Assembly: GCA_964020085.1 (NCBI GenBank)
Contig: OZ026599.1
Span: forward strand, 36,380,837-36,444,836
DNA from: Micromussa lordhowensis
Lineage: Eukaryota > Cnidaria > Anthozoa > Scleractinia > Lobophylliidae
DNA length: 64,000 bases
Direction: 5' to 3'
The translations under genes and the position numbers were made by a program. Shown here one piece after another: positions 10,853 to 21,791 of the stretch. The notes below the pieces were generated by a model. It made no database searches and had not been told where the DNA came from. It saw only the letters and a list, made by a program, of their open reading frames with translations. Numbering within the stretch: the stretch's first letter is position 1; every line of letters begins with the position of its first letter.

Positions 10853-11136
10853 CTCTCCACGCTGACCTCTTTGCGGGCTCCACGGCTATAAGGTCGGTCT
10901 TTGTTCTTAGTCTATTGTTTTTTTCAGTCGAACCGACTGGCCCAAAATCAATTGACTTCTTCTTCACGAATGAAACGGGTGATGGTTTTATCATGAAATC
11001 AGATTGATATAACTTAATCGTTCTTCCCCTCTCTTTACGTTGATTGTTTTTATTTCTAAGTGGGATGCATCGATGCCATGAAAGTAAAGCTACTTTTTGT
11101 TTCAGTCATAATTTATAAAGATCATTACTGACTAAC

Positions 11137-11387
11137 CTGACTTGATAGTAGCGAGGTGAATTGCTAGGAAAGGTATATTGAAAACTATGAGTGCCAATAG
11201 TCCAGTCTTCACTTGTACTAAAATCCGTGCATTTGAAATACAAGATACCAACACTTCCGGAGCAGCCGACGCGGCACTCCAAGTAGTCATGTATGCCAAT
11301 CAGCTGTCCTGAGCTTATGGTGCTCTGGCCACAGAATGTGCTGAGGCTGAACGATCTTCGCCAACCGATCCGAAATGTTATGCTCAC
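11137..11387 (-). CDS. Exon 2 of modular extracellular protein gene
   Basis: Acceptor CGTTCTTAG, donor GTTAGT, 251 bp, starting in phase 0. Encodes VSITFRIGWRRSFS, LSTFCGQSTISSG, LECRVGCSGSVG, YFKCTDFSTSEDW and TFPSNSPRYYQVS. It is the first exon after the leader, and its phase-0 start accepts the phase-0 ends of the first-exon copies at 21.7, 27.0 and 38.9 kb, which end in PVNPSDPANTK. Exons 1-10 add up to about 553 residues, open at the left edge. Confidence 0.88.
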
Positions 11388-11629
11388 CTAAGAACGTAAA
11401 GAATTTTATTTACATCAAGTTGGCAAAATCTTCGGAAAATGGTCAGAAATCTCTGGCTGATCTTATTCTACATTCTACATTCATTGAGTCAGCAGAACTA
11501 TATAATCATGCTAACATAAGAATTAAAAAAGATATTGAATGTAATAGAAATATGTAAATAAATTAATACAAGTAGTAATCAAAGATTATGAGAGTGCGTT
11601 CGATATAAATATATAAACCTTAAATGGTT

Positions 11630-12140
11630 TCACTAGCTTACTTTTAACCTCCGTCATCTTTTGCTAAAATCAACAATTTTCATCAACAACCGAGGTTTTA
11701 CAGGCAGATATGCATAGCGTCATAAAATCATCATCCAAAGCAATGTTTAAGAAAAAAATTCAAGCCCAATATTTAAAAAAATACTAGCTTCGCCTCAATT
11801 CAATATATTTAAGGCTGTTTTGCTCTATCTTCTTATTCATTGCTATTATTATTATTGTTTTTATATTCCTCCCATTATACTTACCTTTTATATTTCAATG
11901 TCTCAGTTTATTTATTACTTCTAGTTTCTATTTTTCTACTGTGATGTATAGGTGTGTGTATGTGTGTCCGACCTAAATTATCCTAAACAAATTGTAATAC
12001 TGGCTGCCTGCCCCTTTTAACTTTTTAGTTATTTCAGGCAGCCAGACCCCCTATATTTATCTCTATCTATTTGAATAATTTATCTGTATGTATGTAAGTT
12101 TATGGGGTAAATAAAATTGTTGTTGTTGTTGTTGTTGTTG
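11630..12140 (+). mobile_element. 5'-truncated LINE 3' end with (TTG)n tail
   Basis: The last codons of a LINE-like frame, SSSKAMFKKKIQAQYLKKY then stop near 11784, are followed by an AT-rich 3' UTR. That UTR contains GGCTGCCTGCCCC paired with TTTCAGGCAGCCAG, and it ends in AAATAAAATTG(TTG)n. The same 3' UTR with the GGCAGCCAG hairpin and (GTT)n tail interrupts the first-exon copy at 38.9-39.2 kb. Confidence 0.55.
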
Positions 12141-12545
12141 TCAAAGTCCATGCCAGTGAAGAGGTCCCCTGTATCATAGTAAACAACGATTTTTTGATAC
12201 GTTGCGTGACGGCAGCCTTTGACTCACAGCGTAAAAGCTAATTAAAAGTATGTATTTTTACGCACATTATTCTAAACTGGAAGAAAAAATACAAGTAAAC
12301 ATTTGCAATCGCGTGCTCGTTTATCGTAAAGAAACTCTGTGCGACTGAATACAGCAGGCAGTATTTACGTAATTTGCCGTTCCTTGGTTCAGGCTCACTC
12401 TTATGGATCTTTGCCTTCAGAGTACTTTTCCATCGATTCCAAACAATATTCGACCGGATAAAGACAGCTATCTGTCGCGACTGGAACTAATCAACAAATG
12501 CAGCTGCGACCTATTTACGTGGCAGTATATCGGTCGGGATTAGAA
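12141..12545. other. No recognised feature
   Basis: Non-repetitive intronic or intergenic sequence. I see no exon that fits the phase of exon 2 and no RNA gene. Confidence 0.45.
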
Positions 12546-12547
12546 GA

Positions 12548-12928
12548 TTAGGTTGTCGGTAGTATTTCTACAAATTGCTTGTTGGCTTTAAGCACAATAT
12601 TTCGAAAATAGCGTTTGGAAGCCTGCGGAAGTAATTCCAGTGAGTGTTCTTCAATGGTTCTCACAGATTCACTTCGCTTGTTTCGGTTCGACAAAATCAT
12701 TGTATCATTGACTGGGATATTGCTGCAACAGCCAATAGCAATTCTGGAAGCCATTTCTGCGCACTTTTCGGATGTGTATTGCACCATTCTGAAGGGAATG
12801 AGAGGGCGTAAGATATTCAAGCTTCCTGGGTAGACGTCACAACAGCCGCTGGACCCATTCTCTCCAAACTCGGTCGTGAAACAAAATGGCGGCGTATTGG
12901 TGCTATTTTCGAGATTTCGTCGCGGCAC
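12548..12928 (-). CDS. Unassigned 126-residue ORF
   Basis: A single ATG-to-stop frame starting MPRRNLENSTNTPPF and ending KQFVEILPTT. Its middle, CAEMASRIAIGCCSNIPVND, has clustered Cys but no motif I know. The sequence near its start contains GCCGCCATTTTG, a YY1-like box often found in promoters, so the true start may be a later ATG (MVQYTSEKCAEM). It lies on the same strand as the host gene, between exon 2 and the first-exon array. It is not obviously repetitive. It could be a small gene, an unused exon or chance. Confidence 0.35.
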   Translation of the reverse strand: MPRRNLENSTNTPPFCFTTEFGENGSSGCCDVYPGSLNILRPLIPFRMVQYTSEKCAEMASRIAIGCCSNIPVNDTMILSNRNKRSESVRTIEEHSLELLPQASKRYFRNIVLKANKQFVEILPTT

Positions 12929-13030
12929 AGAAAATCGAGGATTTAACCGAATCCAAATTTTTTTCGCAGAATTATTTCAAATAATAAGTAGATTCGTTTT
13001 AGCGAAAAAGAAATTTTGGGGTTAGGTGCA

Positions 13031-13345
13031 TGTAAAAAATGAATTTATATTTTATCTTCGAATTTCGCAATTTCAGTGCGCCTATTGGTCTCAGAACTTG
13101 CTCAAGCTTAATATGCAATGCCAGCATTCAATTCCAAATGAAAATACGAAAAATTAGCCGCCGTCGTCCGCGTTCTCCAAAATACGCAGAACTTGGTCAT
13201 TTTACGTTGTTGTTTTGCAGAGGACGGCTAGGAGATGAACAAAGATTTATAACGCACGTGCACAACCATTGTTTTGCTTATTAAACCTTCTGTTTTGTGG
13301 CGTTCTCGTTGCCGTTGCCGTCGTGATTTGCTTAAGCTCCCTAAT
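13031..13345. mobile_element. Relic of the AGGGACC-type MITE
   Basis: Homologous to the inside of 3998-4371 (TCTCAGAACTTGCTCAAGCTT, key part CAGAACTTGCTCAAGC). It ends GCTTAAGCTCCCTA. The left end is lost. Confidence 0.7.
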
Positions 13346-13644
13346 ATTAACTCTCCGCTCCGCCTCGAGGCCCAGTAGCTTCCAGTCCGTTATCGTTTTT
13401 TATACCATTTTGACTGTTTATTGAAAAAGGTTTCTCTTTCAGATACATGTAACTACGTAAGAACACTGCTTCCCTTTTCTAAACCCTTCAAATAAAGTCA
13501 ACGATGTAACGCTTTTAAATAAATTAATGATACAGCCATAAGGTGCGTCTGTGCGAAATAATTTTAAATACCTAAAGTACAGATTTCCCTACTCCTTCAT
13601 ATGCCTCAACTTTGTTGTATCCTTGCAAATTTCAAGTATTGGTT

Positions 13645-13734
13645 CTAATAGTTAGAACCTGCATACACTGCATCGTGTACAAGCACAAGAAACACAATCA
13701 AAATCATAGATTTCGCAGCGAGTTCCATTCTCAT
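13645..13734 (-). pseudogene. First-exon copy 1: signal peptide only
   Basis: ATG at 13734 gives MRMELAAKSMILIVFLVLVH then DAVYAGSNY and a stop. The hydrophobic core and AVYA cleavage-like site form an intact signal peptide. The coding part after VHDAV (HFRGG...) and the donor are replaced by unrelated sequence, so it cannot splice in phase to exon 2. Confidence 0.7.
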
Positions 13735-14964
13735 GCAGCTTCCAATGCAAAAACGCGTACCGTAATATCCTCGGGACATATCCTTGAAGTTGTTTGGAGG
13801 TTTCCTAGAACGACGACTGAGCGTGACACGATATATCAAATATCAATCAATGTTTTTCAATAATTTATATCACCAAACTGCAGCTGACCTTCTAAGCCGA
13901 AAATGTTTGGATCCTTCTCGCGGCAATTACAGGTCACGACAATCTACCCTCCGCAGTATATTGATATTTTTGAAATCTGTCGAGACTCAGATATAGGTGA
14001 TCTCCTTAGAAATTAAATCTTAGTAATCTCGTTTCCCAGAAAAAGGTTGAATAGTCTACGAATAGTAGCTAATGGTCTCTACGAAAGAGAGCTGAACTAC
14101 GATACGATTTTATCCTTCCATTCTTCCCGTGCCACAGAGAAACTCAAGAAAAGAAATGAATGGCTGACTCGAGAGTGGATCTTTATTCCTGTTGAAACTT
14201 ATACATTAACAAGTTGAGATCATAAATTATTGCACGGTTTTCGTATGGACAGATTTTAGATTGCCGAATTCTTGGAAGTGTACTTGCTTCACGAGGCACA
14301 TTATATTGCGAGACTTATTCCGGGCTCGTGGGACAAAACTTGTTGGCTGTTTCACGGTGTACCATTCCGCAGAAACAGTGCAAGCTAGTAATTACTAAAA
14401 GTGAGCATCAACTTGTCGCTGAGGCTGCTCTCCGAAACCCAGATCCAGGTAGAAAATTTCATTAGGCCCACATATACAAATATCAAATCTCTTTTCATCA
14501 TGGGATATTTAAGAACGTCCTAAATACTTAAAAAAATTGTGGCATTTGAAGATGATTAAGGATTTTGTTTATGCTTCAGGCTTTCTTTTCTCACCTGCTC
14601 GCCTAATTTTTTTTCTCGTTTGTCTCCTCGCTTCTCTCCATAAAGTTTTTTCCGCCCTCGCCAGGAACCTATTCACAGGTTAGATCTATCAACATAATCA
14701 AACTGAGATTCTACATTCTCATATTGTTTAATACGAGCTTAATTTAATTGTGATTTGAGCTCACTTAAAAAGAAGGAACTGTCTCACAGCCCTTTCCATC
14801 AACAGGGCGACCGGCGAATCCTGTTTGACACAAGGTTGCTTCGCGATTGCGGTGACTGGTAAGTTGATATCGTTTTCAACTGAACTAATGATGATAGAAT
14901 AAACAGCCATCATGTACGAAAAAACGTCTGATTATAAACGATGGCATTTGCTAAATAAACCTAC

Positions 14965-15067
14965 GGTCGTGTTTGCAGAGTTGCTTGGGTTGACTGTAAA
15001 TGTACCGCCTCGAAAATGAGTACATACTGCACAAGAAACACAATCAAAATCATAGTTCTATTCTCAT
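14965..15067 (-). pseudogene. First-exon copy 2: broken
   Basis: Matches the array consensus but has a stop at codon 6 and deletions in the signal core and in the TYKP segment. The donor region is degraded to GACCGTAG. Confidence 0.75.
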
Positions 15068-15918
15068 GCAGCTCCTAAAAACGCGTACCGTGATATCCTC
15101 GGGACATATCCTTGAAGTTGTTTTGAGGTTTCCTAGAAAGACGGCTGAGCGTGACACGATATATCAAATATCAATCAATCTTTTTCAATAATTTATATCA
15201 CCAAACTGCAGCTGACCTTCTAAGCCGAAAATTTTTGGATCCTTTCTCGCGGCAATTACAGGTCACGACAATCTACCCTCCGCAGTATTTTCAGATACGA
15301 TATTTCTTAATAGAGTTTACTGTTTCTCGGAAGAACTGAAGAAAATTCACTCAAGACTGCCAGCTGTTCTCTGAAACCTTAAATCTCAGTAATCTCGTTT
15401 CCCAGAAAAAGGTTGAATAGTCTACGAATAGTAGCTAATGGTCTCTACGAAAGAGAGCTGAGCTTACGATACGATTTTATCCTTCCCTTCTTCCCGTGCC
15501 ACAGAGAAACTCAAAAAAAGAAATGAATGGCTGACTCGAGAGTGGATCTTTAATCCTGTTGAAACTTATACATTAACAAGTTGAGATCATAAATTATGGC
15601 ACGGTTTTCGTAAGGACAGATTTTAGATGGTCGAATTCTTGGAAGTTTACTTGCTTCACGAGGCACATTATATTGCGAGACTTACTCCGGGCTCGTGGGA
15701 CAAAACTTGTTGGCTGTTTCACGGTGTACCATTCAGAAACAGTGCAAGCTAGTAATTACTAAAAGTGAGCATCAACTTGTCGCTGAGGCCGCTCTCCGAA
15801 ACCCAGATCCAGGTGGAACATTTCATTAGGCCCACATATACAAATATCGTATCTCTTTTCATCATGCATGGGATATTTAAAAACGTCCTAAATACTTTAA
15901 AACTTGTGGCATTTAAAG

Positions 15919-16103
15919 ATGATTAAGGATTTTGTTTATGCTTCAGGCTTTCTTTTCTACTTTCTCATATTGTTTAATACGAACGTTAATTGTGATTTGA
16001 GCTCACTTAAAAAGGAACTGTCTCACGACCCTTTCCATCAACAGGGCGACCGGCGAATCCTGTTCAGCACAAGGTTGCTTCGCGATTGCGGTGACTGGTA
16101 AGT
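15919..16103 (+). other. Plus-strand ORF with signal-like start and GTAAGT donor (tentative)
   Basis: MIKDFVYASGFLFYFLILFN is followed by TNVNCDLSSLKKEL and GDRRILFSTRLLRDCG. The strand then shows GGTGACTGGTAAGTTGATATC, key part GACTGGTAAGT, a good donor. Similar sequence recurs in the neighbouring units (14.55, 17.18 kb) and inverted at 63.1-63.35 kb, but without a conserved frame. It could be a divergent transcript from the duplicated promoter region. Chance is equally likely. Confidence 0.25.
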
Positions 16104-16216
16104 TGATATCGTTTTCAACTGAACTAAAGATGATAGAATAAACAGCCATCATGAACGCAAAAACGTCTGAATTCACGCATGGCTTATAAACGCTGGCATT
16201 TGCTAAATAAACCTAC

Positions 16217-16350
16217 GGTCGTGTTTGCAGAGTCGCTTGGGTTGACCTGCTTGGATGTAAATATACCGCATGAAAATGAGTGCACACTGCATCGTAGCGT
16301 GTCGGTACGAACACATGAAACACAATCAAATCAGCGAGTTCCATTCTCAT
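16217..16350 (-). pseudogene. First-exon copy 3: frameshifted
   Basis: MRMELADLIVFHVFVPTRYD reads on through AVCTHF, then a one-base loss in the HFRGG codons shifts the frame to an early stop. The signal core is weakened by a His. Confidence 0.75.
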
Positions 16351-17424
16351 GCAGCTTTCAAAAACGCGTACCGTGATATCTTCGGGACATATCCTTGAAG
16401 TTGTTTTGAGATTTCCTAGAAAGACGACTGAGCGTGACACGATATATCAAATATCAATCAATGTTTTTAAATTATTTATATCGCCAAACTGCAGCTGACC
16501 TTCTAAGCCGAAAATGTTTAGATCCTTTCTCGCGACAATTACGGGTCACGACAATCTAGCCTCTGCAATATTTTCAGATACGATATTTCTTAATAGAGTT
16601 TACTGTTTCTCGGAATAACTGAAGAAAATTCACTCAGGACTGCCAGCTGTTCTCTGAAACCTATCGAGACTCAGATATAGGTGATCCCCTTAGAAATTAA
16701 ATCTCAGTAATCTCGTTTCCCAGAAAAAGGTTGAATAGTCTACGAATAGTAGCTAATGGTCTCTACGAAAGAGAGCTGAACTACGATACGATTTTATCCT
16801 TCCATTCTTCCCGTGCCACAGAGAAACTCAAGAAAAGAAATGAATGGCTGAGATCATAAATTATTGCACGATTTTCGTATGGACAGATTTTAGATGGCCG
16901 AATTCTTGGAAGTTTACTTGCTTCACGAGGCACATTATATTGCGAGACTTATTCCGGGCTCGTGGGACAAAACTTGTTGGCTGTTTCACGGTGTACCATT
17001 CAGAAACAGTGCAAGCTAGTAATTACTAAAAGTGATCATCAACTTGTCGTTGAGGCCGCTCTCCGAAACCCAGATCCAGGTAGAACATTTCATTAGGCCC
17101 ACATATACAAATATCAAATCTCTTTTCATCATGGGATATTTAAGAACGTCCTAAACACTTAAAAAAATTGTGGCATTTGAAGATGATTAAGGATTTTGTT
17201 TATGCTTCAGGCTTTCTTTTCTCACCTGCTCGCCTAATTTTTTTTCTCGTTTGTCTCCTCGCTTCTCTCCATAAAGGTAACGTTGCTTCGCGATTGCGGT
17301 GACTGGTAAGTTGATATCGTTTTCAACTGAACTAAAGATGATAGAATAAACAGCCATCATGTACGCAAAAACGTCTGAATTCACGCATGGCTTATAAACG
17401 CTGGTATTTGCTAAATAAACCTAC

Positions 17425-17555
17425 GGTCGTGTTTGCAGAGTCGCTTGGGTTGACCTGCTTGGATGAAAATATAGCGCTTCGAAAATGAGTGCACACTGCA
17501 TCGTAGCGTGTACGAACACATGAAACACAATCAAATCAGCGAGTTCCATTCTCAT
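17425..17555 (-). pseudogene. First-exon copy 4: frameshifted
   Basis: Shares MRMELADLIVFHVFVHATM with copy 3. Relative to the intact copies it has five extra bases after the VH codons, so the HFRGG region is out of frame. The donor position reads GTAGGT. Confidence 0.75.
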
Positions 17556-17667
17556 GCTGAGCTTCCAAAGACGCATACCGTGATATCTTCGGGACATATC
17601 CTTGAAGTTGTTTTGAAGTTTCCTAGAAAGACGACTGAGCGTGACACGAGATATCAAATATCAATCA

Positions 17668-17902
17668 ATTTTATATAGTCAAATTGAACTGTCAAATTGA
17701 ACTGTTATTTTTAATTTTCAATCTTCAATGTAGTCGAGATTTATTTTATATAGCCAATTTGAATTGTAATTTTTCTTTTTAATTTTTAATAGCTTAGAGA
17801 CATTAATTGTAAAGCGCTATTGATCTTTTTATTGTAAATAGCGCTATATAAGTAGTAAATTATTATTATTGTTAAATTATTATTATTATTATTAATTATT
17901 AA
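17668..17902 (+). mobile_element. LINE/SINE 3' end with (ATT)n tail
   Basis: Contains GTAAAGCGCTATTGA and ATAGCGCTATATAAGTAG, then (ATT)n, a common dispersed 3' tail type. The inverted arm at 58.28 kb reads straight through (ATCAATCAATGTTTTTC), so this insert is absent there and postdates the duplication or was lost. Confidence 0.65.
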
Positions 17903-18237
17903 TGTTTTTCAATAATTTATATCGCCAAACTGCTTCCAAAAACGCGCATCGAGGCCCTGTTAGGTAGGGTCTTTATGTCCCCCGTTTGAGTTTCAAATCT
18001 TTTGACGTGACAATTTCGGAAGGGTCGTATGTCGCTGTCGGAATTTCGTTCAAACTCGGAAAATGTTTATTGTGAAAAACAAAACACCGTGAACACTTTG
18101 ACTTGATTTTAACATGTCGATTGTGTAGCCACGAGTCATTTTTTTTGTCAACAATATGCAACTACATGTAATATTAAATGCGCGAATATGCGTGAGATTT
18201 TTCTACTTTAAAATTTAAGTATTACCTTATTGTGTTA

Positions 18238-18484
18238 CAGTGCGACTACTCTAACCAAAGCCACCCGAGAAAATTTCTACAAATTTAACGAATGAAAATC
18301 GTGGAGGTTACGAATAGTTTTGCAACAAATTATCCAAAATAACCACAAATGTGTTGCCTTTGTAATGTACAGATTGATTAAATGGATATTTGTTGAAAAA
18401 CTTTTGCTATTTACCTCCATAATTTTTATTCATTAAATTTGTGGACAATTTTGTCGGGTGGCCTTGGTTGGAGTAGTCGCACTG
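18238..18484. mobile_element. TA-TSD MITE, TIR CAGTGCGACTACTC
   Basis: The ends CAGTGCGACTACTCTAACC and GGTTGGAGTAGTCGCACTG are followed by about 70 bp of further inverted homology. TA is duplicated at both ends (18236-18237, 18485-18486). The inverted arm near 57.96 kb has the empty site (TGTTAAAGAATTAT reading along the 18-kb strand). TA target and CAG ends fit Tc1/mariner-pogo-type MITEs. Confidence 0.85.
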
Positions 18485-18533
18485 TAAAGAATTATGGGTT
18501 TCAGTTAATAAACCGGTAAAAAAGAAGCTTCCA

Positions 18534-18893
18534 ATGAGAGTACCAGGGAGAAGAAAAGATATTCAAGGAATTGGCAGACCTGAAATGCAGCAGGAAGAGG
18601 CTGAAGTTTGGAAAGCGGCTGCTACAAGCACAATCTACTATACGCGTTACGCATTTTCTAACAACTTCGCAAAATTTGAAGGCAAGACCGACACCATAAA
18701 GATACGATGTCCTTTCATAACGCAGTCGTCGTGTATGATCATTTTGCCCATCTTCATCGCTACGAATTCGGCTATGTACTTGATGGGGAAGAAAAAAAAA
18801 TTGGCTCGAACTCTCAACAGCAGACATTCTTCCGTGCCTGCGCCTACAATCAAAAGAGCGACACTAAAATTACCTGTACATGTAAATTATTAG
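18534..18893 (+). CDS. ORF kept in both arms of the inverted duplication, function unknown
   Basis: MRVPGRRKDIQGIGRPEM continues through EVWKAAATSTIYYTR and FAKFEGKTDTIK. The other arm (57678-57911, minus) has the same reading to TDTIK with A-to-T and Y-to-S changes, where a Harbinger-type insertion cuts it. Beyond TDTIK the frame is uncertain. An A-run (near 18791) differs by one base between arms, and an overlapping frame (MSFHNAVVVYDHF, FGYVLDGEEKK) also stays open. I do not recognise it. Confidence 0.3.
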   Translation: MRVPGRRKDIQGIGRPEMQQEEAEVWKAAATSTIYYTRYAFSNNFAKFEGKTDTIKIRCPFITQSSCMIILPIFIATNSAMYLMGKKKKLARTLNSRHSSVPAPTIKRATLKLPVHVNY

Positions 18894-20561
18894 TATGCAA
18901 ATTTCAATCGTCGTTTTGACACTTTTGATGTGGCGGTTTCTTGGCGAGGTTCATTTACGAAGGGTTCCAGTCGAGAAAAATAATGTCAGAGGTTGCAAAG
19001 TGGTTTCAAGGTTTTGATATGTGAAAACTACAGGGTAACGATGGTTTTTGGAAGGCAAAGCAATCGAAGTGTAGTTTCGTGACTGATCGTTTTGTCTATT
19101 TTTCTGTTATTTTTTGCGGTTCTATCTCGCATCTGATTGGTGGCTACACAAGCGATATGTCAAAATCAAATCAAATTGTTCTTAATGGAATGTATGTAAA
19201 TGCGTTCTCGTAATTCAGAAGTCCAGAAACGTTGCAAGCCCGGTTGTAAGGACCTGTAAGGTGCAAATGTCCGGGATTTATATCGCCAAACTGCAGACCG
19301 TCTAAGTCTCTGCAGTATTTTAATACGATATTTTAATGATTAAAATTCTTAATAGGTTTCACTATTTCTCGGAAGTAAGAACTGAAGAGTCTTTACTCAG
19401 GGCTGTCAGCTGTTCTCTGAAACACTGATGTCGAGATGACCCCCTGGAAATGTTTTAAGCGGAATGTTTTTTTTTCTTGGAGCATTTGCTTCCTCCCATG
19501 TGTTGTTCCAGTCAAGAAAATCGCAAGGAGAACAAGATGTGTAAAGTTATTCTCTCTATGCAGATTTTACTATTTCTCGGAACTTGCTGAAGCAAACACA
19601 CTCGGGGCTGTCGGCTGCTCTCAGAAAAATCACGATAAAAACACATGACGAAAGTTGTTTTGGACACCTTGCTTCAGTTTTCCCGTAATCGCTATGATTC
19701 TGTGCTATCATTTAAAAAAAAATCACACCTATTCCAATATTGAAGGAAATAATATTTAGCAGATTTTAAGGTTGCCAAGAGTCGTGTTTTTCAGAGATTT
19801 TGGTATTTATTCTTTTATTTATTTATGTATATAACTTAACGAAGTGACTAACTGCGCTGTGTAATTTGTCCCGATTAGACCCTTCCTCTTAAGTGTTCAT
19901 TATGGTGCACACGGATAACTTGAGAATGCTTATACAGCCACAACTGACCGTACTGTTAAAGTATTACAGTCATTTATGAGAAATATATTCTCCTATCAAC
20001 TCACGACATGTTTCAGACAGCAGCTGAGAAACCTGAAGGAATCTACGTGAACCTTTCCCTCCGATAAATTAGTAGTCAAATCTATACATTTCGAAGATTT
20101 ATAAAGACGAATTTTACACTCCTTGTTGTCAAAATCTTTTATGTGATTGTCTTGACTCGAACAACACTGAGCAAGCTAAGTCATCACCCAGAGAATCCTG
20201 CTAAAACTGTTTTTTCCAAGGTGGTTACTAAGTATTCTCGAGTAAAGTTGCTCCTAATCTAATGCTAAAAACGAACATTAAAAAAAAACCTTTGCTGGAT
20301 TGTTCAGATAAGTTTCTAATCAAAGCACTCAACATCTCAGATGCTGTTTAACTAACAAATATCATAATTAGCCTAATAATTCAAGCCTTGTTGCCTCATT
20401 TAAAATGTTATTATTCATATCGCACTGTTGTGTTATAAAATCTTGCGGTTGTCCTTTTCCAAGCGCAATATCTGGGTTCACTGGTCAACCATTTGCAACT
20501 GAAGTGCAAACAGGAATCTGACGATAAATGTCTGTAAAATTCGATTCCGAAACACCAATTA

Positions 20562-20721
20562 CAGTGGAATCCCGATTTCTCGAACCCTCATTTTTTCCAA
20601 CCTCCCGATAACTCGAACCAAAGTTGTTTCCCCTCCTCAGTCGAACACTGCAATTTTACCCCCGATTTCTCGAACTATCCGATTTTTCCAACCAATTCTC
20701 GTTTCCCTCGGGACTCCACTG
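20562..20721. mobile_element. pogo/Tigger-like MITE, TIR CAGTGGAATCCCGA
   Basis: Ends CAGTGGAATCCCGATTTCTCG and GGGACTCCACTG (key motif CAGTGGARTCCCGA) with TA on both sides. The interior repeats TTCTCGAAC/TTCCAACC motifs. It is also present in the inverted arm (55100-55276), so it predates that duplication. Paralogous units at 23.04 and 34.45 kb keep the empty TA site (CCAATTACGTCA). Confidence 0.88.
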
Positions 20722-21659
20722 TAATTGAAAGAATTATTAGTCTACTGATCAAAGGTCTTGAGGAAATGCGGGGAAACTTTTCATGTCGTCTTCAAAGGTT
20801 GTTCAACCATGCTGACCAGTCGTGCTCATAGCTGCACAATGCATTCGAACTTGAAACAGAGTCACTCAATTAAACCTTTAAAGTAACTCAGTGATAAATG
20901 TCGTAGCGATTTCAGCCTTCCTAGAAACACAACTTGTTGAGAACACGCGTGTTTTAATAACTCGGAGCTCGTTTGCGTATCGCGCTCTACGCCGTGCACC
21001 GCTTCAAAAAAGAGTTGTTGATCGGAACGAGCGAGAGAAGATTGTTATTACTGAATTATGCAAATCAACCCCAAAATGCAGAAATGCATTATGCTACAAG
21101 CTGGTTGGTAAAAATAATAAAGATGTAGCCTAAAAGCAAGCCAAGAATGGCAGGCTGCAGAAAATAAACAAATAGAATAGCTATTATTTCCTTTTGATAT
21201 TTAATAATGCTGCTATCACAACAGGTTCCTTTCACAACAGCATGATTCAAGATGTCTGAATTCTCGGAAATTAAGACTCGGATCTTACGTCGAAACAAAG
21301 TTGCTTTCTGGTTTGCCTGTCTCTGATCTTTGCAAGAAGAAACTAACAACATCTATAAATATAATCAAGTGTTGCATTCTACGCCATCTAATGGTTTGGA
21401 TTCTTTCAGCACAAAAAGTTTCTGTGTCTATAAAGTCAACCGTGCGAGGAAGGTGCCCTTTACAAGATTGACAAACAAACAAAGGCTTCGCAGTATCAAC
21501 TGAACTGTGCTATCTCTGACCGATTTGGGGCTCATTTTCATTTTCCAAATCAAGACGAACCAATAAACAGCGTGGAATTGTTTAACCCAAAGCCTCTGAA
21601 CAGAACTTCACTTGATTCGTGAGTGATTCAAGGCGCTAGCATTTTGCAAAGAAACTTAC

Positions 21660-21791
21660 CTTTGTGTTTGCAGGGTCGCTTGGGTTGACTGGCTTGTATG
21701 TAAACGTACCGCCTCGAAAATGAGTGCACACTGCATCGTGTACGAACACAAGAAACACTATCGAAATTATGCTTTTCCCAGAAAGTTCCAT
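21660..21791 (-). CDS. First-exon copy 5: intact leader exon
   Basis: 44 codons from ATG at 21791 to a perfect GTAAGT donor. Encodes MELSGKSIISIVFLVFVHDA then VCTHFRGGTFTYKPVNPSDP and ANTK. The start is a signal peptide (hydrophobic IISIVFLVFV). The exon ends in phase 0 and so joins exon 2 (VSITFRIGW) in frame across an intron of about 10.3 kb. It is one of two undamaged copies and a good candidate for the real exon 1. Confidence 0.75.

Larger units (their letters stand above)
13600..17660. repeat. Tandem duplication, about 1.2-1.3 kb units, carrying first-exon copies
   Basis: The landmark ATATCAAATATCAATCAA recurs near 13.83, 15.16, 16.44 and 17.65 kb (steps of about 1330, 1280 and 1210). 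Each unit contains a minus-strand first-exon copy and shared segments such as GAATAGTAGCTAATGGTC and CCTTGAAGTTGTTTTGAGG. The units differ by small indels, for example a 90-120 bp difference before GGTTGCTTCGCGATTG. Confidence 0.85.
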
